Source: Microbulbifer sp. YPW1 (GTDB taxonomy: Bacteria > Pseudomonadota > Gammaproteobacteria > Pseudomonadales > Cellvibrionaceae). Taken from it: DNA of 64,000 nt. The notes beneath the pieces were generated by a model. It was not told the origin of the DNA. It did no database searches and was given only the letters and a program-made list of their open reading frames with translations. This document shows positions 7,809-15,642 of the stretch, piece by piece. Every line of letters starts with the position of its first letter. Position 1 is the first letter of the stretch. Made by a program: the position numbers and the translations under genes. Location: NCBI RefSeq assembly GCF_013367775.1, contig NZ_CP055157.1, forward strand, positions 4,042,001 to 4,106,000, written 5' to 3'.

Positions 7809-9488
7809 ATGCCCCCACGTTTTTCCGCCTTGCGCCTCGCTGCCTCACTGCCGGTACTGCTACCAGTGCTCACCGCACTGACACTACTGAATGCCGGCTG
7901 TACGAGGGATGACTCCGCAGGAAAATCTGCACAATCGGCCTCCCCCAATCGCCTGATCCCAAAGACCTGTTGGTTTGATACCGAACCCAGCTGGCCCACC
8001 AGCCAGTGCTTCATGATGGAAGTGCCGGAAAACCACGCGGAGCCCGGAGGGCGCAAGATCCAGTTCCCGGTGGTACGTTTTTATGCGGAGATCAGCGACC
8101 CGGACAAGGATCCCCTGCTCCACCTGGGCGCCGGAGGCCCTGGCGCCAGCATGGGTCTGGAACCCGAAAATGCCAGTGACTGGCTGTGGTTCAATTACGC
8201 CGGCATGTCGGTACAGGACGGGCGCGACCTGATCATCATCGATCCCCGCGGTACTGGAATGGCGCAGCCCAGGTTGGCCTGCGATGAGTTCATCAAGGAC
8301 GCCGATCTCGCCTTCACTCGCAATCTCAGTACCGACGAAGAGGCCCGGGTATTCAGCTACAGCATGGAGCGCTGCTACAGTCGGCTCAGCAAAGTGGCCG
8401 ACCTCGCCCAGTACAACAGCGCTACGGTGGCCCAGGATGTGGAAGCATTACGCCAGGCGCTGGGCCTACCCAAGCTGAATCTCTACGGCGTGTCCTACGC
8501 CAGCCGCTACGCCCTTACCATAGCGCGCGACTTCCCCGAGTCCGTGCGCGCCATGGTGCTGAACAGCGCGGTATTTCCGGACATTATTTATACCCAGCAG
8601 CTGCCCGATGACGTGATCGCAGCCTACCAGCGCGGTATCGATTACTGCAGCGAGGATGAAGAGTGCAACAAGCGTTTCCCTGACCTCAAGCGACGACTCG
8701 AGAGCCTGGTAGACAAGCTTGATGAAACCCCGCTCACTGTCGAAACCGGCAAAATTCATCCCGGCGAACAGTATCCCTTTGTCCTCAGCGGACAACGGCT
8801 GTTGCGGGTTCTTTTCCAGGCGTTATACAACGAGCAATTTTACGCGGAACTCCCGGCCATCATCGAGGAACTGGAATCCGATCAGGCGGAACTGCTAAAG
8901 CCATCCATCGCCAGCTTTATGGGATTGGTGCTTGATCCGAACTTTGGAGACGCAGCAGGCATCAGCCATTTCTGTTACGAAGAAGCGCCATTCGTCGACT
9001 TCGACCTGGCACGGCAAGCGGCTGCCAGCAGCGGCATTCTGGGCGGTTCGGTGCGTTCGGATATCGATATGATGCAGATGCAGTGTCGTATCTGGGCGAT
9101 TCCCTCAGCCCCCCTGCTTGAGGCGCGCGCAATCAAAACACAGGTCCCGACGCTGGTGATGCACGGTGCCCTGGATCCGGTACTCGCTGCCGCGGATGCC
9201 AACAAGGCCCGCAAAAAGCTGCCCAATCATCAGTGGCTGCTATTCCCCAAGCTGGCCCACGACGTGATCTCGGCCAGCGATTGTGCTGAGCAGGCTGCCG
9301 CGCGCTTCCTGGACAGCCCGCAGCAGCCGGTGGTGGAAGCTGCCGTCGAGTGCCGCAAGCAAGAGCTCGCACAACAGGCGGAACTGGAAAAACAGATTGC
9401 CGACCTGGAGGCACAGCGGGCGCTTGAAGAAGAACAGCACCGCAGCCATAAATCCCCCGCGGGCAGTCGCTACTCGGAAGCCCACTGA
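7809..9488 (+). CDS. Lipoprotein alpha/beta hydrolase, S33 tripeptidyl-aminopeptidase-like
   Basis: This 559-aa protein begins with a signal sequence ending in the lipobox LNAGC, with C31 the lipidated residue, so it is membrane anchored. The hydrolase core shows an oxyanion-loop motif GAGGPGAS, DPRGTG, the nucleophile elbow GVSYAS and a C-terminal aminopeptidase-type segment. That segment places the catalytic Asp in HGALDPV and His in LAHDVI. The arrangement matches S33 proline/tripeptidyl aminopeptidases that trim N-terminal residues from peptides. The last 50 residues are a charged, Glu/Gln-rich helix outside the fold. It follows the TRIC gene at 36 bases. The substrate is unknown. Confidence 0.88.
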   Translation: MPPRFSALRLAASLPVLLPVLTALTLLNAGCTRDDSAGKSAQSASPNRLIPKTCWFDTEPSWPTSQCFMMEVPENHAEPGGRKIQFPVVRFYAEISDPDKDPLLHLGAGGPGASMGLEPENASDWLWFNYAGMSVQDGRDLIIIDPRGTGMAQPRLACDEFIKDADLAFTRNLSTDEEARVFSYSMERCYSRLSKVADLAQYNSATVAQDVEALRQALGLPKLNLYGVSYASRYALTIARDFPESVRAMVLNSAVFPDIIYTQQLPDDVIAAYQRGIDYCSEDEECNKRFPDLKRRLESLVDKLDETPLTVETGKIHPGEQYPFVLSGQRLLRVLFQALYNEQFYAELPAIIEELESDQAELLKPSIASFMGLVLDPNFGDAAGISHFCYEEAPFVDFDLARQAAASSGILGGSVRSDIDMMQMQCRIWAIPSAPLLEARAIKTQVPTLVMHGALDPVLAAADANKARKKLPNHQWLLFPKLAHDVISASDCAEQAAARFLDSPQQPVVEAAVECRKQELAQQAELEKQIADLEAQRALEEEQHRSHKSPAGSRYSEAH

Positions 9489-9623
9489 ACAGCCAGGCGG
9501 AATGGCAGCCACATTCCGCTTGTTACCGCATGTCCGCGTTACAATTTCCTGTAAATAGGCGCTGGACAAATGGCATCGCGGGGCTTAATTTGAGCCTTAT
9601 AACGACTATAAAACGCAGTAGCT

Positions 9624-10478
9624 ATGAACTATCAGGGTGTAATTGAAGTCTCCGAGTTGGCCGAGCTGCAGGGCCAGCAGGAGCAAGGGAATGGTCAACT
9701 GGTCATTCTTGACTGCCGCTATGATCTGGCCGATACCGACGCCGGAGACGAGGCCTACCGCGGCGAACATATTCCCGGCGCGCACTATGCCAGCCTGCAC
9801 AGGGATCTTTCGGGCCCCTGTGAACGCTACGGCGGCCGACACCCCTTCCCCACAGCAAGTCAGTTCAGCGAATTTGCCCGCTCTATGGGAATCTCCAGCG
9901 ACACTCAGGTGGTCGTCTATGATGACCAGCGCTTCGCTTTTGCGGCACGCGCCTGGTGGCTGCTGAGACACTTTGGTCACACTCGTGTCGCCATACTGAA
10001 TGGCGGATTTACTGCGTATAAAAATGCCGGATTGCCACTCGCAGAGGGCGTAGAGGAAGCCGCTAGCACCGGAGACTTTACGGCCTCCGCCCGCGCAGAC
10101 GAATTACTCCACTACGAAGACCTCTACCCCCAGCTGGACAACCCACCCTGGCAGCTGGTCGACGCGCGGGACACCCGGCGTTTTCTGGGAAATGAAGAGC
10201 CCATCGATCCCATTGCGGGACATATTCCGGGGGCGATCAACAAACCCTGGCAGGCAGTGACCGATGATGAAGGCTTTATCAAGCCGTTGCCGGCGCTGCG
10301 CGAAAACTGGCAGTCGATTCCGGCAGACGACAACATCGTATGTTATTGCGGATCCGGAGTTACCGCCTGCGTGAACCTCTTTTCCCTGCACCTTATTGGA
10401 CGCAAAGCGCAGCTGTATCCCGGCAGCTGGAGTGACTGGTGCGCGCATATCCTGCATCCGCGCACCGAATCGGCCTGA
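9624..10478 (+). CDS. sseA: 3-mercaptopyruvate sulfurtransferase (rhodanese family)
   Basis: This 284-aa protein has two rhodanese domains: an inactive N-terminal half (about 5-140) and a catalytic half (about 160-280). The active cysteine C242 lies in the loop CGSGVT, the form associated with mercaptopyruvate rather than thiosulfate as sulfur donor (rhodaneses have CRKGVT-type loops). It transfers sulfur to thiols or cyanide and so connects cysteine degradation with sulfide and redox balance. Its stop codon abuts the stop codon of the convergent msrA with no spacer. The family is certain; the sulfur donor is assigned from the loop. Confidence 0.92.
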   Translation: MNYQGVIEVSELAELQGQQEQGNGQLVILDCRYDLADTDAGDEAYRGEHIPGAHYASLHRDLSGPCERYGGRHPFPTASQFSEFARSMGISSDTQVVVYDDQRFAFAARAWWLLRHFGHTRVAILNGGFTAYKNAGLPLAEGVEEAASTGDFTASARADELLHYEDLYPQLDNPPWQLVDARDTRRFLGNEEPIDPIAGHIPGAINKPWQAVTDDEGFIKPLPALRENWQSIPADDNIVCYCGSGVTACVNLFSLHLIGRKAQLYPGSWSDWCAHILHPRTESA

Positions 10479-11108
10479 TCAGCGCAACAGACAGGCGCCG
10501 GTACCGGCCAGGCCACAGTAACCACCCGGGTTCTTGGCCAGGTACTGCTGGTGATCTTCCTCGGCATAATAAAACGTGGGGGCAGGCTGGATTTCCGTGG
10601 TAATCGCACCAAAGCCCTTCTCCGCCAGCGCCTGCTGGAAAGCCCGCTCAGAAGCCTGCGCCTCGGCCAGCTGCGCCTCGCCATAGGTATATATACAGGA
10701 GCGGTACTGGGTACCGAGATCATTGCCCTGACGCATCCCCTGGGTCGGATCATGCTCTTCCCAGAAATGGCGCAGCAGCTCCTCAAAGCTCACCTTGGCC
10801 GGGTCAAATACCACCAACACCACTTCTGCATGCCCGGTTCCACCACTACATACCTCCTGGTAATTCGGGTTGGGCGTGTGGCCACCGGCGTATCCCACGG
10901 CAGTGACATACACGCCGTCGATCTCCCAGAACAATCTCTCTGCTCCCCAGAAGCAGCCCATGCCAAATACCGCTTGCTGCATGCCTTCGGGAAACGGCGC
11001 AACCATGGAGTGACCGGACACGAAATGCTTGCCGCTGATCGGCATCGCCTCTGCACGGCCGGGAAGCGCCTCATCGGCGGCGGGGATCTGGGTCTTGTCG
11101 TAGTGCAT
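10479..11108 (-). CDS. msrA: Peptide-methionine (S)-S-oxide reductase MsrA
   Basis: This 209-aa enzyme reduces methionine-S-sulfoxide in oxidised proteins. The catalytic cysteine C52 lies in [21 protein letters not shown] and the [10 protein letters not shown] segment are family signatures. A further cysteine near the C-terminus ([12 protein letters not shown]) can serve as the recycling residue. It has no signal peptide and no fused MsrB domain, so it is probably cytoplasmic. It is convergent with the sulfurtransferase and ends immediately next to it. It is followed upstream on the same strand by a methyltransferase gene only 40 bases away. Confidence 0.97.
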   Translation of the reverse strand: MHYDKTQIPAADEALPGRAEAMPISGKHFVSGHSMVAPFPEGMQQAVFGMGCFWGAERLFWEIDGVYVTAVGYAGGHTPNPNYQEVCSGGTGHAEVVLVVFDPAKVSFEELLRHFWEEHDPTQGMRQGNDLGTQYRSCIYTYGEAQLAEAQASERAFQQALAEKGFGAITTEIQPAPTFYYAEEDHQQYLAKNPGGYCGLAGTGACLLR

Positions 11109-11148
11109 CAGTTTTCACCTCTAACGTATATGCCACACAGCAAGCTGG

Positions 11149-11814
11149 CTATTCACCAGCGAGCATAATACAACCGCTGGCCTTCATCGGGCGCTGAGTC
11201 TGCCACTCGAAATACTGGGCGTCGAGCTTTTCCTCTGCGCGCTCGGCGAGCTGTCTGAACGGCGGACGCCCCGGGTCCACCAGCATTACGCGCCCTACTC
11301 CGGCGCGCATGGCACGGCGGGTCAGGTTGTACAACAGCCCTTCCAGTTTGTCCCAGAAGCAGATATCCGTACCGATCACTGCGTCAAACTCCGCCAGATC
11401 GGCCTGGGTTACCTTCTCGTAACGTCGCTGCCAGGTGGTAATGCTGACATTGTTGAGTTCAGCGTGGTACTCGGCGAAGGGAAATACACTGGGGTCCGCA
11501 TCCAGGGAGGTGACCTTTGCGCCAAACTCTTTCGCACAGAAGATCCCCCCCAACCCCCAGCCACAGCCGAGGTCCAGCACCCTCGCGCCCTTCTTCAGCG
11601 GGTGCTTTTTCAGGTAATCCATGGTGAGGCAGGAACTCTTCCAGAATTTGTTACCGTGCAGGCTCGCATCTCCTGCCTCGCGCCGCAAACGGCGCATATC
11701 CGGGTGCGCATTTTTCCGCACGGTCAATCCAAACATCTGACGGCTGAGAGAATTGCTTTCTGCCAAGGATCTGCCCCCTCCATTCATTGGTTGCTCAGTT
11801 AGATGGCGTTTCAA
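11149..11814 (-). CDS. Class I SAM-dependent methyltransferase (ETF-lysine methyltransferase-like)
   Basis: This protein of up to 221 aa has SAM motif I VLDLGCGWGLGG (about 86-97), the acidic motif SLDAD after beta-2, and FDAVIGTDICFW at motif post-I. These resemble the METTL20/nicotinamide-methyltransferase-like group that methylates proteins. The substrate cannot be deduced. The start is uncertain: ATG codons at 11814, 11787 and 11736 are all in frame, none with a convincing ribosome-binding site. It lies 40 bases before msrA on the same strand and is probably co-transcribed. A minus-strand terminator-like hairpin sits just upstream at 11875-11895. Confidence 0.75.
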   Translation of the reverse strand: MKRHLTEQPMNGGGRSLAESNSLSRQMFGLTVRKNAHPDMRRLRREAGDASLHGNKFWKSSCLTMDYLKKHPLKKGARVLDLGCGWGLGGIFCAKEFGAKVTSLDADPSVFPFAEYHAELNNVSITTWQRRYEKVTQADLAEFDAVIGTDICFWDKLEGLLYNLTRRAMRAGVGRVMLVDPGRPPFRQLAERAEEKLDAQYFEWQTQRPMKASGCIMLAGE

Positions 11815-11874
11815 TCGGTTTTTTCAAGCCGGACCGCACTGAAGGTAGCACGATTCCACTGCGGAGCTTTCTAC

Positions 11875-11895
11875 AAAAAAAAGGCAGGCTCTGCC
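11875..11895 (-). terminator. Minus-strand terminator-like hairpin with no gene before it
   Basis: Read on the minus strand, GGCAG-AGC-CTGCC is followed by eight T residues (plus strand: eight A at 11875-11882). It has the form of an intrinsic terminator, but the only upstream DNA on that strand is the 5' region of the oppositely oriented porin. It could end a short RNA antisense to the porin leader, or act as an attenuator for the methyltransferase-msrA transcript. Confidence 0.55.
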
Positions 11896-12042
11896 ATTTC
11901 TGCGAAGTAGAACCGATAGAGCGGACCGCGCCGGCTATCTGGTCTACTTTTGCTTGAGAGCCACTTCGGGTGAAACTACGGACAGTGCTCCCCGAAAACG
12001 TATGGCTTACCTTCTCCGGATCGGCAAGCGAGAGCACACGAC

Positions 12043-13302
12043 ATGACAAAAAGTATCCGCAGAACATTACTGGCGAGCGCCTTTGGCGCTGCAGTATTAA
12101 ATGCAAATGCGGTGCCCATTTACCAATCAAACGAAGTCACGCTCTATATGGAGGGTTACTTTACCGCCCATATGGTGAACACCATGGGCAATACCAGCAT
12201 GCAGAACGGCGCCTCGCGCATCCGCTTCGGTCTCAACGTACCCGCCTACGACAATTGGGACACCGGCTTCAATCTGGAATGGGGTGTAGCGGCGATCAAT
12301 TCTGCCCAGAACATCGTAATTCAGGGCGATCAGCAGGCGGCGCCAGGGGACAGAAACGATTCACTATTCCTTCGCCAGGGGCATGCCTTCGCCAAACATC
12401 CAAAATGGGGTGAGTTTTCTGCAGGTAAACAGTGGGGCGTTTATTACGAAGTTACCTATATCACCGACTGGTACAACGTGTCCGGCGGCCTCGCCAGCGG
12501 GACTTATGGTCTGGGCACAGATGGTGGTGTAACCGGCACCGGACGCGCGGACAGTGCCTTCGCATGGCGAAAAGCATGGGAGTTTGAAGCGGGCGAATTC
12601 AAGATCGGTATTCAGACCGCACGGCACGTGGCTCAGCTGGAAATCGATGTCGAACTGACACCGGATACTCGACTTGTGTGTCCCCCAAGAGACTGTGAGT
12701 ACGGCCTCAGCCACGGTATCGCAGCGGTTTACCGTGCCGATATCGGTGACGGCTTTTTTATCGGCGCGGCTTTCAATCGGGTGAAGCTGGATATTTCCAG
12801 CAGTGACGGCCTGCTTTACGACATCTCGGGCGATGAGCCCGTATTAATCACCGATCAATACGCGTTCAACGCCAGTAGTAACGATTGGACCTCCGCCCTG
12901 GGTATGTACTACGGCGAGCAAGCCTTCGCCAAAGGGTTTTACGGTGCAGTAGTGTTCCAGCGATCCCAGAACAACGAGCTGGCGCCTCCCGGTTCCGTTG
13001 TCGGTATCACCAACTTTTTCGATGCAAAGGGCTCGGAGTCCTTTATGAGTTACACCTGGGGCCGCGATAACTGTTATTCCGTATACGGTGGGCACAACTA
13101 CCTGGTTTCCGATGATCCCGGGTTTGAGGCGGGGCTGGTACGCGGCGACAGGTACAAACTTGCCCAGTACTACCTGGGGTTCCAGTACCGCTGGAACGAA
13201 CGCGTACGGCTCTACTGGGAAAATGCGATCGATTCCAGCAACGAAGTGGCACAGCCGGTGGCAGATGATTTTATGGCCGTCGGTTTTCGCATCGACATCT
13301 GA
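12043..13302 (+). CDS. Outer-membrane porin-like beta-barrel protein
   Basis: This 419-aa protein has a Sec signal peptide with predicted cleavage after ANA (about residue 23). It then shows alternating amphipathic strands rich in Tyr, Trp and Gly, and ends in the aromatic/hydrophobic strand MAVGFRIDI, as beta-barrels do. Segments such as SRIRFGLNVP and FAKHPKWGEFSAGKQWGVYY match the Gram-negative general porin group, in which the conserved GKQ stretch precedes the constriction loop. It probably forms a diffusion channel in the outer membrane; the substrate is unknown. It is a single gene transcribed away from the methyltransferase. Confidence 0.82.
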   Translation: MTKSIRRTLLASAFGAAVLNANAVPIYQSNEVTLYMEGYFTAHMVNTMGNTSMQNGASRIRFGLNVPAYDNWDTGFNLEWGVAAINSAQNIVIQGDQQAAPGDRNDSLFLRQGHAFAKHPKWGEFSAGKQWGVYYEVTYITDWYNVSGGLASGTYGLGTDGGVTGTGRADSAFAWRKAWEFEAGEFKIGIQTARHVAQLEIDVELTPDTRLVCPPRDCEYGLSHGIAAVYRADIGDGFFIGAAFNRVKLDISSSDGLLYDISGDEPVLITDQYAFNASSNDWTSALGMYYGEQAFAKGFYGAVVFQRSQNNELAPPGSVVGITNFFDAKGSESFMSYTWGRDNCYSVYGGHNYLVSDDPGFEAGLVRGDRYKLAQYYLGFQYRWNERVRLYWENAIDSSNEVAQPVADDFMAVGFRIDI

Positions 13303-13348
13303 TACGCTTGCGGCCTAACGTAGTTAAATCACCCGGGAGCAGCACACC

Positions 13349-13894
13349 TTGGGCCGCATGATCCTGTTAATTGCCGTCGGCATTTTCGCCTGGCTGGCAA
13401 TCCAGAAATTCAAATACAGCCCGCCGGAACAGCGGCGCAAACTCATCATTCAGTGGGTATTGATTGCGCTGGCGCTGGCTGCTGTCTTGCTCGCCATTAG
13501 CGGGCGCCTGCACTGGGTCGGCGCCGCAGTGGCAGTGGTATTGCCGATCGTAAACCGACTCTGGCGTATGTTCGGGCGGCATCTTCCCTGGATAGCACCG
13601 TTGATCGCCAAGCACGCACAGGCCAAAGCTGAGCGAGACAAAGCCAAGCAGGATCCGGGGGGCGAACAGCAATCCCGCTCCGAAAGCGCAAGCCAAAACC
13701 CCCGCGAACCCCAATTAACTCTGGAAGAAGCACGCAAGGTCCTGAGCGTTTCCGCAAATGCGAGCCGTGAGGAAATCATCGGCGCGCACCGCAAGCTGAT
13801 CCAGAAATTCCACCCGGACCGCGGCGGCAACGACTACCTCGCCTCCCGCATCAACGCCGCCAAGGCCCTGCTGCTAAAGCACCTGGACAACTGA
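13349..13894 (+). CDS. Membrane-anchored J-domain protein (Pam18/Tim14-like)
   Basis: This 181-aa protein has two hydrophobic segments (about 3-18 and 33-70), a charged linker (90-120) and a C-terminal J domain (about 125-181). The HPD motif is at H155-P156-D157, followed by RGG, and the end reads ASRINAAKALLLKHL. The short domain with HPDRGG and IN-AK resembles Tim14/Pam18 of the mitochondrial import motor more than DnaJ; no G/F or zinc region is present. It would recruit an Hsp70 to the inner membrane. The start is a TTG with GGGAG ten bases upstream; an ATG at 13358 is possible. It is convergent with cmoM, 5 bases apart. Confidence 0.82.
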   Translation: MGRMILLIAVGIFAWLAIQKFKYSPPEQRRKLIIQWVLIALALAAVLLAISGRLHWVGAAVAVVLPIVNRLWRMFGRHLPWIAPLIAKHAQAKAERDKAKQDPGGEQQSRSESASQNPREPQLTLEEARKVLSVSANASREEIIGAHRKLIQKFHPDRGGNDYLASRINAAKALLLKHLDN

Positions 13895-13899
13895 GGACT

Positions 13900-14694
13900 T
13901 CACGCCCGCCGGCACAACAAGTGTATGTAGCGGGCCAGCTGCCGATAGGGATCAATGCGGGAGTACATCAGTTCCTTCTCGACAATCGCTTCTGCTGGCA
14001 ACTTGTCGCGCATTTCCGGCGTCATGAAATCGTGGAAACAGCGAATACCACTGTGGGCCACCACGGACAGCCCCGCCTGCTCCACCCACCCCATTACATC
14101 CTCGGGCAGTAGCGGGTTCTTCGGGGTCAAACTGCCGGGATGACCTCCCCAGTCACCACTCTGTCGATTGCGATCCAGCTGACGCAGGCTTCCCCGCTGC
14201 AGCAAACGAAACTCCAGCGCGCGGCGATTATAAAAAGTCAGTGAAAGATATCCGGAAGGTTGGAGACTCTCGGCAAGATGCACCAGCGCCTGCTGCGGTG
14301 CCTCAAGCCACTCCAGTACCGCGTGACACAATAAAAGGTCCGCCGCGGGAATACGCGACTCCGAGGAGAGCGACTGCAACGGCAACTGCAGGGTTTGCAC
14401 CCGCCCTTGGAGCGCGCGCACTCCCACCTGCTCACGGGCCAGCTCCAGCATTGCCGCCGAAATATCGGTGAGCCAGACCTTATGCCCGGCGGCTGCCAGG
14501 TCCAGGGCAAACTGCCCTTGCCCACCGCCCGCATCCACTACCTTGAGTGTCCGGCTCGCATCACCCGCCTGGTCGGCGTTGAGGATCGGCGCCAGGTCCC
14601 GGTTCAGTACCGCGAGGCGGATATCCCCTTTCAGGCCACCGTAAATCCGCTTTTTAAAGCGCTCGGCGAGGTCATCAAAGTTGCGATCACCCAC
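13900..14694 (-). CDS. cmoM: tRNA 5-carboxymethoxyuridine methyltransferase CmoM
   Basis: This enzyme of about 264 aa methylates the carboxylate of cmo5U34 to mcmo5U34 in certain tRNAs. It carries the SAM motif VVDAGGGQGQFALDLA and matches E. coli CmoM (formerly SmtA) at DRNFDDLAERF, LLLCHAVLEWL, LSLTFYNRRALEF, RCFHDFM and RYIHLLCRRA. I prefer the GTG at 14694 because it gives the family N-terminus GDRNFDD; a TTG at 14715 is also open, and neither has a clear ribosome-binding site. cmoA and cmoB, which make its substrate nucleoside, lie 4 kb away on the other strand. Confidence 0.92.
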   Translation of the reverse strand: MGDRNFDDLAERFKKRIYGGLKGDIRLAVLNRDLAPILNADQAGDASRTLKVVDAGGGQGQFALDLAAAGHKVWLTDISAAMLELAREQVGVRALQGRVQTLQLPLQSLSSESRIPAADLLLCHAVLEWLEAPQQALVHLAESLQPSGYLSLTFYNRRALEFRLLQRGSLRQLDRNRQSGDWGGHPGSLTPKNPLLPEDVMGWVEQAGLSVVAHSGIRCFHDFMTPEMRDKLPAEAIVEKELMYSRIDPYRQLARYIHLLCRRA

Positions 14695-14731
14695 GGCGCG
14701 GCCACGCGCTAACAATCTGCTTTATCACTGG

Positions 14732-15445
14732 CTACTTGTCCCGCACCTGATCCAGGGAGCGCCCCTCCGCGGCGAGGATGACCTGCAGGGTACGCGAACG
14801 GAACTCCCGCATATAAAGCACCCAGATAACGGCCAGATAGCCGAATACAAACAGGATGGGATGCACGAACCAGCCCATCACCGCCATGGAGAAATAGAAC
14901 GATCGCAGGCCGTAGTTGTAGCTGTGCCCCGCCTGATCGATCACTTTGGCGGCACTGATCGCGTAGCGGCGGCGCTCCTCCCGGGTCACCTCCTCCTCGT
15001 CTACCGCGGGTGCCGCCCCCAGCAGCACGTTGGCAAACGAATACTGGCGCAGCGACCAGGTGAAATTGAAGAACGCAAAGATATAGATCACGATGAGCAC
15101 CATGACCTTGAGCTCAAACTGCTCCACCGTGGTGGTCTGGGAAAACGGCAGGCTGCTGAGAACTTCCACCGCGGCGCTGTTGGCGGACAGTGCCGTTACC
15201 AGACCCGCCAGGATCAGGATGCTGGTGGAGGCGAAGAAGCCGATCACCCGCTCGAGGTTGCTGAGGATGGCCGCATCTGGCATACGCATATCCCGCTCCA
15301 GCATGCGCAACATCCATTCAACCCGATACCATTGCATAGAGGACGCCAGGCACCACGCCGTCTTCGCTTTGCGGCGAGCAAACACCGTATAGCCAGCCCA
15401 AGTCAGGAAAAACCCTGCCAGGCTCGCATAGTCCATCCAGTTCAA
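14732..15445 (-). CDS. DUF599 membrane protein
   Basis: This 237-aa inner-membrane protein has about four hydrophobic segments (approximately 5-20, 68-88, 110-130 and 185-215). It shows conserved DUF599 features: a cytoplasmic loop with MQWYRVEWMLRMLERDMRMPD after helix 1, FFNFTWSLRQYSF, and YNYGLRSFYF. No function is established for the family. It lies just upstream of cmoM on the same strand and may be co-transcribed with it. Confidence 0.85.
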   Translation of the reverse strand: MNWMDYASLAGFFLTWAGYTVFARRKAKTAWCLASSMQWYRVEWMLRMLERDMRMPDAAILSNLERVIGFFASTSILILAGLVTALSANSAAVEVLSSLPFSQTTTVEQFELKVMVLIVIYIFAFFNFTWSLRQYSFANVLLGAAPAVDEEEVTREERRRYAISAAKVIDQAGHSYNYGLRSFYFSMAVMGWFVHPILFVFGYLAVIWVLYMREFRSRTLQVILAAEGRSLDQVRDK

Positions 15446-15642
15446 CGCGCATCCCCCTTTCGACTACATTTATGGCGTCAAAGAATAAAGGCCGAAGTTT
15501 CGCACCGATGGCGCAGGTGTCAACACTCTCCTGTCAACCCTGTCATTTCGCCCATCTGGAGCGCTAAAATGGCCGCCGATTTTGCCGGGGGCCCATCCTG
15601 AGCCTGTCCCGGCAACTGCAACTTACCCACTGGAGCAGTCTT

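Noticed and set aside
11795..12130. 111-codon minus-strand frame across the porin start
   Set aside because: It overlaps both the methyltransferase start and the porin signal peptide, and a terminator-like hairpin lies within it.
14681..15601. 306-codon plus-strand frame across the DUF599 gene
   Set aside because: It is antisense to a recognisable DUF599 protein and rich in His, Arg and Gln, as shadow translations are.
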